A DNA stretch of 64,000 nucleotides from Gemmatimonadota bacterium (GTDB taxonomy: Bacteria > Gemmatimonadota > Gemmatimonadetes > Gemmatimonadales > GWC2-71-9): NCBI GenBank assembly GCA_016713785.1, contig JADJOM010000003.1:1941501-2005500 (forward strand). Reading direction: 5' to 3'. Positions 51,873 through 60,525 of this stretch are shown here, piece after piece; position 1 is the first letter of the stretch, and every line of letters starts with the position of its first letter. Position numbers and translations under genes: made by a program. The notes beneath the pieces were generated by a model, which was given only the letters and a program-made list of their open reading frames with translations, ran no database searches and had not been told where the DNA came from.

Positions 51873-52352
51873 CTAGGCGCTACCCCGACGCCGCAGCGTC
51901 GCCCGCCAGGCCACACCGGCCACCCAGAGGAGGGCGAACGGATAGACCAGCGCCTGGACCACGGTCTTGGCCGCGGCCTTCTTGATCGGGGTCAAGGCGA
52001 CCGGATTCTTGATCACCCGCAGGACCAGCGGCAGGACGGTGGCATACAGCGCGAACGCCAGCCACATGAAGACGGCGATCAGGATGCAGGCGGCCGCGAT
52101 CGAGCGGGCGCTCCATTTCCGGCCCAGGGCCACCGAGCTCGCCGCGAGGAAGCCGATGCCCAGCCCGAGGATCGGAAAGGTGTCGAAGAAGCTGCTCGAG
52201 GTGCCCAGTTCCCACTCTGACTCGCCGAGCTCCAGCGGGAACCAGAGCGTGCCGGCGTTGAGCAGCCCGGCGAGCAGGAAGGCGAACCCCAGCACGGCAA
52301 CCATGCGCCAGAGCAGGGCCTGATTGGGCGGCAGACTGCGGCGGTCGCTCAC
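51873..52352 (-). CDS. Small four-helix membrane protein, paralog B
   Basis: This is a 159-residue membrane protein with four hydrophobic stretches, and the WFPLELGESEWELGT motif shared with paralog A at 51,183. It has SVALGRKWSARS in the middle loop and a basic C-terminus (RATLRRR). The start is GTG 52,352 close behind GGAAG. No family is recognised. The tandem arrangement suggests duplication, with both copies kept ahead of the PEP-CTERM gene. Confidence 0.72.
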   Translation of the reverse strand: MSDRRSLPPNQALLWRMVAVLGFAFLLAGLLNAGTLWFPLELGESEWELGTSSSFFDTFPILGLGIGFLAASSVALGRKWSARSIAAACILIAVFMWLAFALYATVLPLVLRVIKNPVALTPIKKAAAKTVVQALVYPFALLWVAGVAWRATLRRRGSA

Positions 52353-52378
52353 CTTCCGCGCTCCTCTCGCACTTGGGA

Positions 52379-52410
52379 CGGCGGGTGGCCGTCGGGGGCT
52401 AGACCCGCCG
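52379..52410 (-). terminator. Hairpin after the lipoprotein gene
   Basis: CGGCGGGT and ACCCGCCG flank a 16-base loop, 20 bases past the stop at 52,430. The stem is eight pairs; there is no T-run. It is a possible end point for the Oar-lipoprotein transcript. Confidence 0.35.
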
Positions 52411-52429
52411 GGATGGGTCGGTCAGGCAC

Positions 52430-53431
52430 CTAGTAGACCGTCAGGTCGGCCTGCACCCGCGGCTTGAGTCGCCAGCTCCCGGTGCCGGTGGGCACCAGCA
52501 CCCCGTTGACGCGGAGGGAATCGCCCGGCACCACGGCGGTGGAGGGAATGCCCTGCACCGAGTCGAGCACGACCACCAGCGGACCCGAGCCATCATCGAC
52601 GGTCACGGTGTAGTCGGCGCCAGTGGTGGCGGAGTCGGTGACGCTCGAGGCCTGGATTCGGACCAGGTCGGCGTCGCGGGCGCCGGCCAGCGCGGCGGCG
52701 GCCTCGGCGGTGGTCACGGTATCGGCGGCAGGCGCGGTGGTGCCCGGTCGCAGCAGCACGATGCGCGCGCTGTCGAGGACCGGCTGGCCGTTCCGCACCG
52801 CCACGGTGCCCAGTACCCGGACCGAGTCCCCCGGCGCCACGAAATTCCCCACCGTCACGAGGGCGTTGGTGAGCCGGAGGGCGGCGCCGGTGTCCCGCAA
52901 GTAGGCGCTGGTATCGCCGAAGGACTGTTGTCCGGCCAGCACCGTCCCCGAGGTGACCACCCGCCGGCCCAGGGCGCTACCTCGCACCCCGATCACGTTG
53001 TCCGACGGGTAGCCCAGGCGGATCGCGAAGAGCGGGGTCGTGCCGGTGGCGTCGACCTGGACCGTCGCTGGCGTCAGGAAGGTGCGCAGGGAATCGCCCA
53101 GGCCGGGCACCGAGTCCACCGAGACGGTGTACGGTCCGAACGGGAGGTTGTCGAACCCCACCGCGCCGTTGACGTCAGTGGTGTCCACGGCCACCGTGTC
53201 CCCCTGCCCGCCCGCCACCAACAGGAAGACCCGCAGGCCGGCCACGAGCGTGTCGGCCTGGGTGAGCACGCCGTTGAAGTCGCGATCGACAAAGAGCTGC
53301 CCCACCACCGCCCGTTTCACCGGAGGGGTGATTCCGAGCCCATCACCCGCGTTTCCACAGGCGATTCCGACGACCAGGCTGGCGGCGATGAGGAGCCCCG
53401 GCCGGAGGTAAGTGCGAAACGTGCGCGGCAT
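52430..53431 (-). CDS. Exported lipoprotein with carboxypeptidase-regulatory-like fold
   Basis: This is a 333-residue lipoprotein with a lipobox ending at Cys25 (VVGIAC). Residues about 40-140 form a prealbumin-like/SdrD-B-type unit (GQLFVDRDFNGVLTQADTLVAGLRV, with an NxxG-like turn), and about 145-333 resemble tandem OB-like or DUF5689-like beta domains (VRVLGTVAVRNGQPVLD). It lies 11 bases after the Oar-like outer-membrane gene, so the two proteins may work together at the outer membrane. Function unknown. Confidence 0.75.
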   Translation of the reverse strand: MPRTFRTYLRPGLLIAASLVVGIACGNAGDGLGITPPVKRAVVGQLFVDRDFNGVLTQADTLVAGLRVFLLVAGGQGDTVAVDTTDVNGAVGFDNLPFGPYTVSVDSVPGLGDSLRTFLTPATVQVDATGTTPLFAIRLGYPSDNVIGVRGSALGRRVVTSGTVLAGQQSFGDTSAYLRDTGAALRLTNALVTVGNFVAPGDSVRVLGTVAVRNGQPVLDSARIVLLRPGTTAPAADTVTTAEAAAALAGARDADLVRIQASSVTDSATTGADYTVTVDDGSGPLVVVLDSVQGIPSTAVVPGDSLRVNGVLVPTGTGSWRLKPRVQADLTVY

Positions 53432-53442
53432 AGGGGCCTCGA

Positions 53443-56400
53443 TCAGTACGCGAGCCGGAGGCCGAACCGGACCATCCGGGGCTCCGTGCGGCGGCTCAGG
53501 AACTTGCCGAACCGCGGATTGGCGACGAGCGGCAGCGTGACATTGCCCTGCGGATCGGTGGTGAGCGCCCCGGCGGGGTCGACCAGCACCAGCGCACGGT
53601 CCACAATGCCGACAGGTGTGGAAACCAGGTTCAGCACGTCCACGGTCAGTTCCACCCGCCCGCCCAGGGACCGTAGCGGAAGGCCCACCGCGGTGGAGAG
53701 ATCGAGCGCGTGGTTGGCGTCGGCCCGGCAGCTGTTCCGCTTGGCCATGTGGCCGACCTGCTCGGCCAGGCAGTCGTGATCACCGATGACCTGACTGAGA
53801 CCGGGGATCGCATCGTCCACGAACGCCGGGTCGTTGCGGCCGCTCCCGTCACCGTTGACGTCGACACCGGGCCGGAAGCCAGGCGTGAAGGGCAGGCCGG
53901 AACGGAAACGGTAGCGCGCGGCCAGCGTGACCGGCACCGAACCCGCCGCGCGCCAGCTGGCCAGCACAGCCGCCCGATGGGGCACATCGAAGTCCGACAC
54001 CCCTTCGGCCCACTCATGGCCGATCCGGTCCTCGGGGAACGGCGACAGCGCGTCACTCGGGTCGCCGCTCCAGCTGAGCAGCCAGTTGTCCCGCGTGCGG
54101 GAAAAGGTATAGGAGGCCACGACAGACAAACCGACGGCCGCCTCGCGGCCTACCGAGAGGCCTGCCTCGTAGTGGTCCTGAAACCCCGTGGATGCGAGCG
54201 CCGAGACCAGGTCGAATCCGGCGATCGCCCGGTTGCTGCCCGGCGTGACCACCACCATCCCGCCTTCCTGGACCAGGGTGCCGTAGACCGGCCGCCCCTC
54301 CTGGGTCAGGCCCGTCGGCCCAGGCAGGATGTTGAGGTCGGTGCGTCGGAGCAGGAAGTCGGTGTGGTGGTACCCGCCGTAGGCCCGGATAACCAGGCCC
54401 GAGGCCATCGCCCGCGACAGCTCCAGGTCCGCCTTGAAGCTCCGGGGGTTCTTGTACCCCTTTCGGTCGGGACTGAACAGGGTGATCTGCTTGCCCACCC
54501 GGGGCGCGAACACGGTGTCCGGCAACGCGGGCCATGCGCCGAAGGCCCCGATCCCGCGGCGGATCGTCACGCCGCCGTCGTTGAGGCGTGCCTCGGCAAA
54601 GGTGGCCGGATTGAGCCCGCCATACTGCCGTGAGAGCGCGAAGCCGCCGGTCCACTCCTGATTCCGGCCCCCTTCGAAGCGCACACCCAGACGCGGCCCG
54701 ACGTTGTTGTTGTCGTCGGGGACCCGCGAGTTGGGGAGGCCGAAGAGGGCGTTGAACTGTGCGTCGCGCTGGATGGGCAAGTCGTTCTGCCGGGGGTACT
54801 TCTGCCGGTCCCACCGGATGCCACCGAACGCCGACAGGCCGGGCCCGACCCGGTAGATCACCTGGCCGAAGAGGCCGATCTCCTCGAGCGTGGTCGTGGT
54901 CCGCGTCGATGGCGCCTCCGCGACGAAGAACGCCCCACGGCCCTGGGAAAACCCGTCGAGACTGCCGAAGGAGAAGATGCCCGGTTGGCCGAAGAGGTAG
55001 TCCTGCTCCCAGCTCCCGTTGGAATACTGCAGGCCGACCTTGGCCCGATGCACGGCCCCGGGGCCGAAGCTGTACTGGAACGTCTCGGCGAAATCGACCG
55101 ATTTCCGGACGAACTCGCCCGGCAGGGTCGGCGCGGTGCCGATCCCCGCACCGTCGGCCACGAAGTAGCTGCTGGGCAGGCTCGATCCCGACCAGGCCCG
55201 GGTAGTCCGGCGGATGCCGAACCGGAACTCGTTGGCCATGGTGGGGCCGAAGGTGGAAATCACCGAGACGGCGGAGGAGAAATCGCGGGCGTCGAGGTCG
55301 CCGCCTGCGCCGTTGAGCACGTCGCCGGGGGCCTCGGGGCTGGTCTCGCTGTGGCGGGCGAAGTTGGCCCGGGTCACCAGGGTATGGCTGTTACTGAGCC
55401 GCCAGTCCACCCGGAAGCCACCGGACCCGCCAGTGCTGTGACGCACCGTCGGCGCCACAAAGCGATTCACCGTTCGGCCGAAGCTGTCCTGGGCAATCCG
55501 GGCGATGGCGCCCCGCAGCGAGACGGCCCCGCCATCGAACGTGGCGGCGTCGTTGTCCCACGGATTGGAGGACGGGAGATCGAGCGACTGGTACTCCGCC
55601 CCCACGATGTAGTTGGCCCGGTCAGGGATGAGCGTCCCCGAGATCGTGGCGCCACCCATGAAGGAACTGACCGAGGAATCGGCCGGATTCTGGATCGCAG
55701 GCTGGCCGATCGCCCCGCTCCAGGACGCGTAGGGCGCAAACCGGAACCGGTTGGTTCCCCGCCGTGACACCGCGGTGGCCATCCCCGCATTGCCCCCACT
55801 CAGTTCGGCGTCGGGCACATGGGTGAACGCCTGCATCTGGCCGAACAGGCTCTGGCCGATGGCCGGGGTCCCACCGACGTCCGTGTCGAGTCCGGGGTGT
55901 CGGAACCAGTTCCCGGGAAGGCCATCCACTATCAGGCGAGCATAGGGCTGCGGCAGGCCACCAAACGCGGTCGCGAACCCGGACGTCCCCTCGCGGGGAC
56001 CGGCAATGACGGCCGCGTTGCGCCCGAGTTCCGTGATATCACCGCGGGGCGTCAGATCCGGAACGGTGGGCGAGGTCAGGACGCTTGCCACCGCCGGCAT
56101 CGACCACGCCAGGCGCTGCTCCGCCACCACCGATTCCTCGACCTGGGAAATCGGCGGCGGGCGCCGCGCTACCCGGATGGTGAGCTGGGTCGCCGCCGCG
56201 GCGGCGATGTCGACCCCGCGCTGCCGCAGTGGCTGGTAGCCCGCCTTCTCCACCAGGACAGCGTACCGGCCAGGCGCCAGCAGTGGCACCGTGAAGCGGC
56301 CGCGGAAATCGGACTTGAGGCGACTGACCACCACCCCGGACACGTCTTCCAGGGTGAGGGTAGCGGCGGGCACCGGGGTCCCGTCGGCCAGCGCAATGAC

Positions 56401-56520
56401 GCCGTTCAGGGCACCCTCGGTGAGGCTCTGGCCATGCAGCGGGAGCGCCAGCATGCCCAGCATCATGGCGGCCACCGTCGGCGCATACCAATGAAAGCGC
56501 TTCAGACGGACAGCAGGCAT
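53443..56520 (-). CDS. TonB-receptor-like outer membrane protein (Oar-like)
   Basis: This is a 1,025-residue outer-membrane protein with a signal peptide (MMLGMLALPLHGQ) and an N-terminal carboxypeptidase-regulatory-like domain (about residues 35-115: ALNGVIALADGTPVPAATL). A plug-like part (GGLPQPYARLIVDGLPG) is followed by a large beta-barrel with many aromatic-ended strands, ending in MVRFGLRLAY. It fits the Oar/SusC-like group of TonB-dependent proteins. No TonB box is clearly visible. It is divergent from the VanZ-like gene, with 98 bases between. It could import or export a polymer or peptide; substrate unknown. Confidence 0.82.
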   Translation of the reverse strand: MPAVRLKRFHWYAPTVAAMMLGMLALPLHGQSLTEGALNGVIALADGTPVPAATLTLEDVSGVVVSRLKSDFRGRFTVPLLAPGRYAVLVEKAGYQPLRQRGVDIAAAAATQLTIRVARRPPPISQVEESVVAEQRLAWSMPAVASVLTSPTVPDLTPRGDITELGRNAAVIAGPREGTSGFATAFGGLPQPYARLIVDGLPGNWFRHPGLDTDVGGTPAIGQSLFGQMQAFTHVPDAELSGGNAGMATAVSRRGTNRFRFAPYASWSGAIGQPAIQNPADSSVSSFMGGATISGTLIPDRANYIVGAEYQSLDLPSSNPWDNDAATFDGGAVSLRGAIARIAQDSFGRTVNRFVAPTVRHSTGGSGGFRVDWRLSNSHTLVTRANFARHSETSPEAPGDVLNGAGGDLDARDFSSAVSVISTFGPTMANEFRFGIRRTTRAWSGSSLPSSYFVADGAGIGTAPTLPGEFVRKSVDFAETFQYSFGPGAVHRAKVGLQYSNGSWEQDYLFGQPGIFSFGSLDGFSQGRGAFFVAEAPSTRTTTTLEEIGLFGQVIYRVGPGLSAFGGIRWDRQKYPRQNDLPIQRDAQFNALFGLPNSRVPDDNNNVGPRLGVRFEGGRNQEWTGGFALSRQYGGLNPATFAEARLNDGGVTIRRGIGAFGAWPALPDTVFAPRVGKQITLFSPDRKGYKNPRSFKADLELSRAMASGLVIRAYGGYHHTDFLLRRTDLNILPGPTGLTQEGRPVYGTLVQEGGMVVVTPGSNRAIAGFDLVSALASTGFQDHYEAGLSVGREAAVGLSVVASYTFSRTRDNWLLSWSGDPSDALSPFPEDRIGHEWAEGVSDFDVPHRAAVLASWRAAGSVPVTLAARYRFRSGLPFTPGFRPGVDVNGDGSGRNDPAFVDDAIPGLSQVIGDHDCLAEQVGHMAKRNSCRADANHALDLSTAVGLPLRSLGGRVELTVDVLNLVSTPVGIVDRALVLVDPAGALTTDPQGNVTLPLVANPRFGKFLSRRTEPRMVRFGLRLAY

Positions 56521-56618
56521 AGGGGGTCCGGGAATGAAGGAAAGGGCGGTCACTGTCGGGCTGAAGGATAGTGCAGTTATGATGCCACCGGCGCAAGCGG
56601 GCCGAAACCCGGAGAAAT

Positions 56619-57873
56619 GTGGCACTGAAACCACGCTCGAGGTGGGGACTCCCCCTCACGCTGGCCTCCCTGGCCATCATCGGTTGGTTCACGCTCCGCC
56701 CCTCCCTGGACGATGCCGAGGCGGCGGCCCGGCTGCCCTGGACCTGCCTCTACCCCTGCGGCGACTACGGGCTGCGTGACGCGGTGCTCAATGTCGCGCT
56801 CTTCGTGCCACTCGGCCTTGCACTGGCGGCCATGGGGCACCCGATCCGCGCGCTCCTCCTGGTGTTCCTCACCACGGTCTCGGTGGAGTTCGCCCAGTAC
56901 CACTGGCTCATCGGCCGTGATGCCAGCCTGCGCGATATCCTCACCAACAGCTTGGGTGGCGGGATTGGCGTGCTGTGTGCCGGGGCCATTGGCGTGGCCT
57001 GGTCCTCCCGCCCCCCGCCGCAGCGCCTGCTTCGCAGCCGTGGCTGCCGTGCTCTGGCTGAGTGGCGTAGCCCTGACGGCGTACCTGTTGCGCCCTTCCC
57101 TGCCACGGTCGGTCTACTGGGGACAGTGGGCGCCGGAACTGGGGCAGTTCGCCCCATGGGGGGGGGCGGTGCTCGCCGCGGCGGTCGCCGACCAGCCACT
57201 CCCGGCCGGCCGCCTCCGGAATTCGGAGGAAGTGCGGGCGCTGCTCCTACAGGACTCGGTGCTGGTCGAGGCCCGGGTGCTGGCCAGCCCCCCGACGCGC
57301 GATTTTGCCCCCATCGTCAGCATCTTCGACAGTGAGCAGCGCGAGATCTTCGTGCTGGGCCAGCGCCGGGGCGAGTTCTTCTTCCGGATGCGGACAGGGC
57401 TCAGCGCCATCGAGCTCGGGGAACTGACCGCCTTCCTCCCCGCCCCCCCGGAAATCCGCCCGGGTGATACGCTGACCGTTCGTGGCGGCGTGGTGCACGG
57501 CGCGTGGTATGTCGCGGTGGCGTCGGGCACGGCGCGCGTGGAGCGCTGGATCCCCTTCGAGGCCGGCCTGCTCTGGGCCAGCCTCATCCCCTACCACCCG
57601 GTGCTTGGCCCGCTCGCGGCGGTGTGGTCCGGGCTCTGGCTGGGCACATTGCTCTTCCCCGCCGGGTACTGGGCCGGGCGAGGCCGGATCCCGGGCCTGC
57701 TCGTCGCGGGACTCGCGGTGGGCATGCTCTGGCTGGCCGGCCACCTCGCGGGCCTCGCCCCGCCACCCGCCGCGGAGTGGGTCGGCACTGCGGTGGGCGG
57801 CCTGGCCGGGACCGGCGTCGGCCGGTGGAGCCGGGGCGATGCCCGACGGGTCGCGCCGGCCACCTTACATTAG
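56619..57873 (+). pseudogene. VanZ-family membrane protein with sandwich domain, interrupted by a one-base frameshift
   Basis: Two plus-strand frames make one protein of about 418 residues. The first (56,619 to about 57,016) is a VanZ-like domain with PLGLALAAMGHP, EFAQYHWLIGRDASLRDILTN and GGGIGV. The second (about 57,016-57,873) continues with a helix, a beta-sandwich domain (LLQDSVLVEARVLA, RPGDTLTVRGGVVHG) and two C-terminal helices. Removing one C from the run of six at 57,011-57,016 joins them as SSRPRRSACFAAV. The GTG start follows GGAGAAAT. The histidine kinase starts three bases after the stop. VanZ-type proteins are often of unknown role; this one with an inserted sandwich is unusual. 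Confidence 0.75.
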
Positions 57874-57876
57874 AGC

Positions 57877-59085
57877 ATGGCGCTTCCCTTCCGCCGGCGG
57901 ATCCTGCTCGCCTTGGTGGCCCTCGGCACCGTCCCGACCGCGGTCGCGGTGATCGGCTGGGCGCTCGCGGTGCGGCCACCGGTGGGCGGCCTCGCCACCA
58001 CCCGGGAAACCGTGGAATCGCTGCGCGAGACCGGTCGCGCCCTCGTCGAGACGGTGGACTCCACCCGCCTGGGCCGGGAGGAACGCCGCGCCCTGGCCGC
58101 CCACAGTCAGGCGCTCAACGAGGCGCTCTCCCGCGTGAAGCGGCAGGAGACCTATGCCACCTACTACTCCGCGGTCTACGCCGCGATCATCCTGGGCCTG
58201 GGCGCGCTGGTGCTCTACGCCTCAGTGCGGGTCGGCGGGTACCTGTCGCGCCAGCTGAGCCGGCCGATCGATGAACTGGTGGGCTGGACCGGGCGGATCC
58301 AGCGGGAGGAGCCGCTCCCGCCCGACGTGGACGAGGGAGGCGCGCCCGAGTTTGCCGCGCTCCGCGGGGCCTTCCGGGAAATGGCCGCCGGGCTGGCCGA
58401 GGCCCGGGCCCGGCAGCTCGAAGCGGAACGCCTGACCGCCTTCCGCGAGGTGGCGCGACGGGTGGCCCACGAGATGAAGAACCCCCTGACACCCATCCGC
58501 TTCGCGGTGAGCGCGCTCCGGCGGACGGCGCGGCCGGATCAGCAGGAATCCCTCGAGGTGCTCGCGACCGAGTCGGACCGGCTGGAGCAGCTGGCGCGGG
58601 AGTTCACCGAGATGGGCCGGCTGCCCGAGGGGCCGATGGCCGAGGTGGACCTGGGCGAACTCCTCGCCGAGCTGCTGCGCACGCTCATCCCCGCCGACGT
58701 GCCGGTGCAGGTGCATTGCGACCCGGCCACGCCCCGCATCACCGGCCACTACGAGCCGCTCCGGCGCGCCTTCAGCAACCTGCTCCGCAACGCGGTGGAG
58801 GCGGGGACCGGTCCGGCCGGGCTCGAGGTGAGCTGCAGCCCGCTGGGCCAGAACGGTGCGGAGGTGCGGATCGCCGACCACGGCCGGGGCGTCGCCGCCG
58901 ACCTGCAGGATCGCCTGTTCGATCCCTACGTCACCGCCGGCAAGGCCGATGGTACCGGCCTCGGCCTGGCCCTCGTGCGGCAGACGGTCGAGGCGCACGG
59001 GGGCCGGGTGCGCCACGAGCCCACACCCGGCGGCGGGGCCACCTTCGTGGTCACCCTGCCCCGGCTGCGGCGGCCGGCCGCCTAG
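57877..59085 (+). CDS. ntrY: Sensor histidine kinase (NtrY-like)
   Basis: This is a 402-residue membrane-bound kinase. It has two hydrophobic segments (residues about 9-31 and 95-117), then a HAMP-like linker, a HisKA domain with the phospho-accepting His in VAHEMKNPLTPIRFA (His about 198) and a HATPase domain with the N box LLRNAVEAG, the ADHGRG motif and GTGLGLALV. The HEMKNPLTPI form is that of NtrY and other NtrB-type kinases. The periplasmic loop is short (about 63 residues), so the signal may be sensed in the membrane. The response-regulator gene follows 36 bases later. Confidence 0.87.
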   Translation: MALPFRRRILLALVALGTVPTAVAVIGWALAVRPPVGGLATTRETVESLRETGRALVETVDSTRLGREERRALAAHSQALNEALSRVKRQETYATYYSAVYAAIILGLGALVLYASVRVGGYLSRQLSRPIDELVGWTGRIQREEPLPPDVDEGGAPEFAALRGAFREMAAGLAEARARQLEAERLTAFREVARRVAHEMKNPLTPIRFAVSALRRTARPDQQESLEVLATESDRLEQLAREFTEMGRLPEGPMAEVDLGELLAELLRTLIPADVPVQVHCDPATPRITGHYEPLRRAFSNLLRNAVEAGTGPAGLEVSCSPLGQNGAEVRIADHGRGVAADLQDRLFDPYVTAGKADGTGLGLALVRQTVEAHGGRVRHEPTPGGGATFVVTLPRLRRPAA

Positions 59086-59121
59086 GCGCGCCTCCCCGCC
59101 GGTCCGTCTACATTTGAGCGC

Positions 59122-60525
59122 ATGGCCCACCGCATCCTGATCATCGATGACGAGCCCAACATCCGCCGGATGCTGGCGGCCCTGCTGCGGGCCGAGGGCT
59201 TCACGGTGGAGGAAGCGGGGAGCGGCAACGCCGGCCTGCTCACCCTGGACCAGCTCGAGCCGGACGCGATCTTCCTTGACCTCCTGATGCCGCCGGGGCC
59301 GGACGGCCTCGAGACGCTCACCCAGGTCCGCGCCCGCGGCATCGACGTGCCGGTCATCATGATGAGCGGCAAGGCCCAGCTCGCCGACGCGGTGCGCGCC
59401 ACGCAACTCGGCGCCTTCCAGTTCCTGGAGAAGCCGCTCAGCCCCGAGGCGGTGCTGGTCACCCTGCGCTCCGCGGTGGAACTGGGGCGCACCCGGCACC
59501 AGAACCGGGCGCTCCGGGAGGCCCTCGAGGCCCGGGAGCAGATGGTGGGCGAGAGTCCCGCGCTCGGGCAGGTGCGGCGGCTCATCGAGCAGGTGGCACC
59601 GACCGACGCCCGGGTGCTGATCACCGGGGAGTCGGGCACCGGCAAGGAGCTGGTGGCGGCCGCGATCCACCGCGCGAGCCGCCGCGCCACCGAGCCGTTC
59701 GTCACGGTCAATTGCGCCGCGATCCCGCGCGAGCTGGTCGAGTCGGAGATGTTCGGCCACGAGCGCGGCGCCTTCACCGGCGCCACGGAGCGGCGGCTGG
59801 GCCGCTTCGAGCTGGCCGACGGCGGGACCCTGTTCCTCGACGAGGTGGGCGACCTCAACCTCGAGGCACAGGCCAAGCTGCTCCGGACGCTCGAGACCGG
59901 GGTGCTGCAGCGGCTGGGCGCGGAGCAGCCCACCCTGGTGAACGTCCGGGTGCTCGCGGCCACCAACCGGCGCCTGGACCAGGCGGTGGCGGCGGGACAG
60001 TTCCGCGAGGACCTCTTCTTCCGGCTCAACATCTTCCCGATTCACCTGCCCCCGCTGCGTGAGCGCCTGGAGGACCTGCCGGCGCTGGTGCAGCACCTGG
60101 CCCGGCGGGCGCGCCCGGGCCGGCCCCAGCAGTATGCCGGCGAGGCGCTGGCGCTGCTCCGCCAGCACCACTGGCCCGGCAACATCCGGGAGCTGGCCAA
60201 CGTGGTGGAGCGCCTGGCGATCATCGGCGGCGAGACCCTCGGGTCGCCCGAGGTGGCCGCGATCCTCCCGGGCGCCGGCAAACGCGCGGAGGGACCGGCC
60301 CCCCGCCACGCCGGCGAGGGGGCGCCGGTCCCCGCGACCGGGCTCCCGCTCACCGACGCGCTGGACGACTACGAGCGCTCGCTCATCGCCGGCGCGCTGG
60401 AGCAGGCGGGAGGCAACGTGGCGGAGGCGGCTCGGGTGCTGGTGACCGACCGCGCCAACCTCTACCGCCGGATGAAGCGGCTCGGGCTCACCGCCCGGGC
60501 CGAGCCGGTGGTGGAGGACCGGTGA
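59122..60525 (+). CDS. ntrX: Sigma-54-dependent response regulator (NtrX/NtrC family)
   Basis: This is a 467-residue activator. The receiver domain has DD at residues 9-10, the phospho-acceptor D54 in IFLDLLMP and K104. The AAA+ domain has Walker A GESGTGKE (about 169-176), the sigma-54 contact GAFTGA (about 215-220) and Walker B LFLDEVGD. A Fis-type helix-turn-helix ends the protein (about 430-460: GNVAEAARVLVTDRANLYRRMKR). It would activate sigma-54 promoters on phosphorylation by the kinase. GTG 60,522 of the next gene overlaps its stop by four bases. Relatives (PrsR) control PEP-CTERM genes, but no link is shown here. Confidence 0.9.
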   Translation: MAHRILIIDDEPNIRRMLAALLRAEGFTVEEAGSGNAGLLTLDQLEPDAIFLDLLMPPGPDGLETLTQVRARGIDVPVIMMSGKAQLADAVRATQLGAFQFLEKPLSPEAVLVTLRSAVELGRTRHQNRALREALEAREQMVGESPALGQVRRLIEQVAPTDARVLITGESGTGKELVAAAIHRASRRATEPFVTVNCAAIPRELVESEMFGHERGAFTGATERRLGRFELADGGTLFLDEVGDLNLEAQAKLLRTLETGVLQRLGAEQPTLVNVRVLAATNRRLDQAVAAGQFREDLFFRLNIFPIHLPPLRERLEDLPALVQHLARRARPGRPQQYAGEALALLRQHHWPGNIRELANVVERLAIIGGETLGSPEVAAILPGAGKRAEGPAPRHAGEGAPVPATGLPLTDALDDYERSLIAGALEQAGGNVAEAARVLVTDRANLYRRMKRLGLTARAEPVVEDR

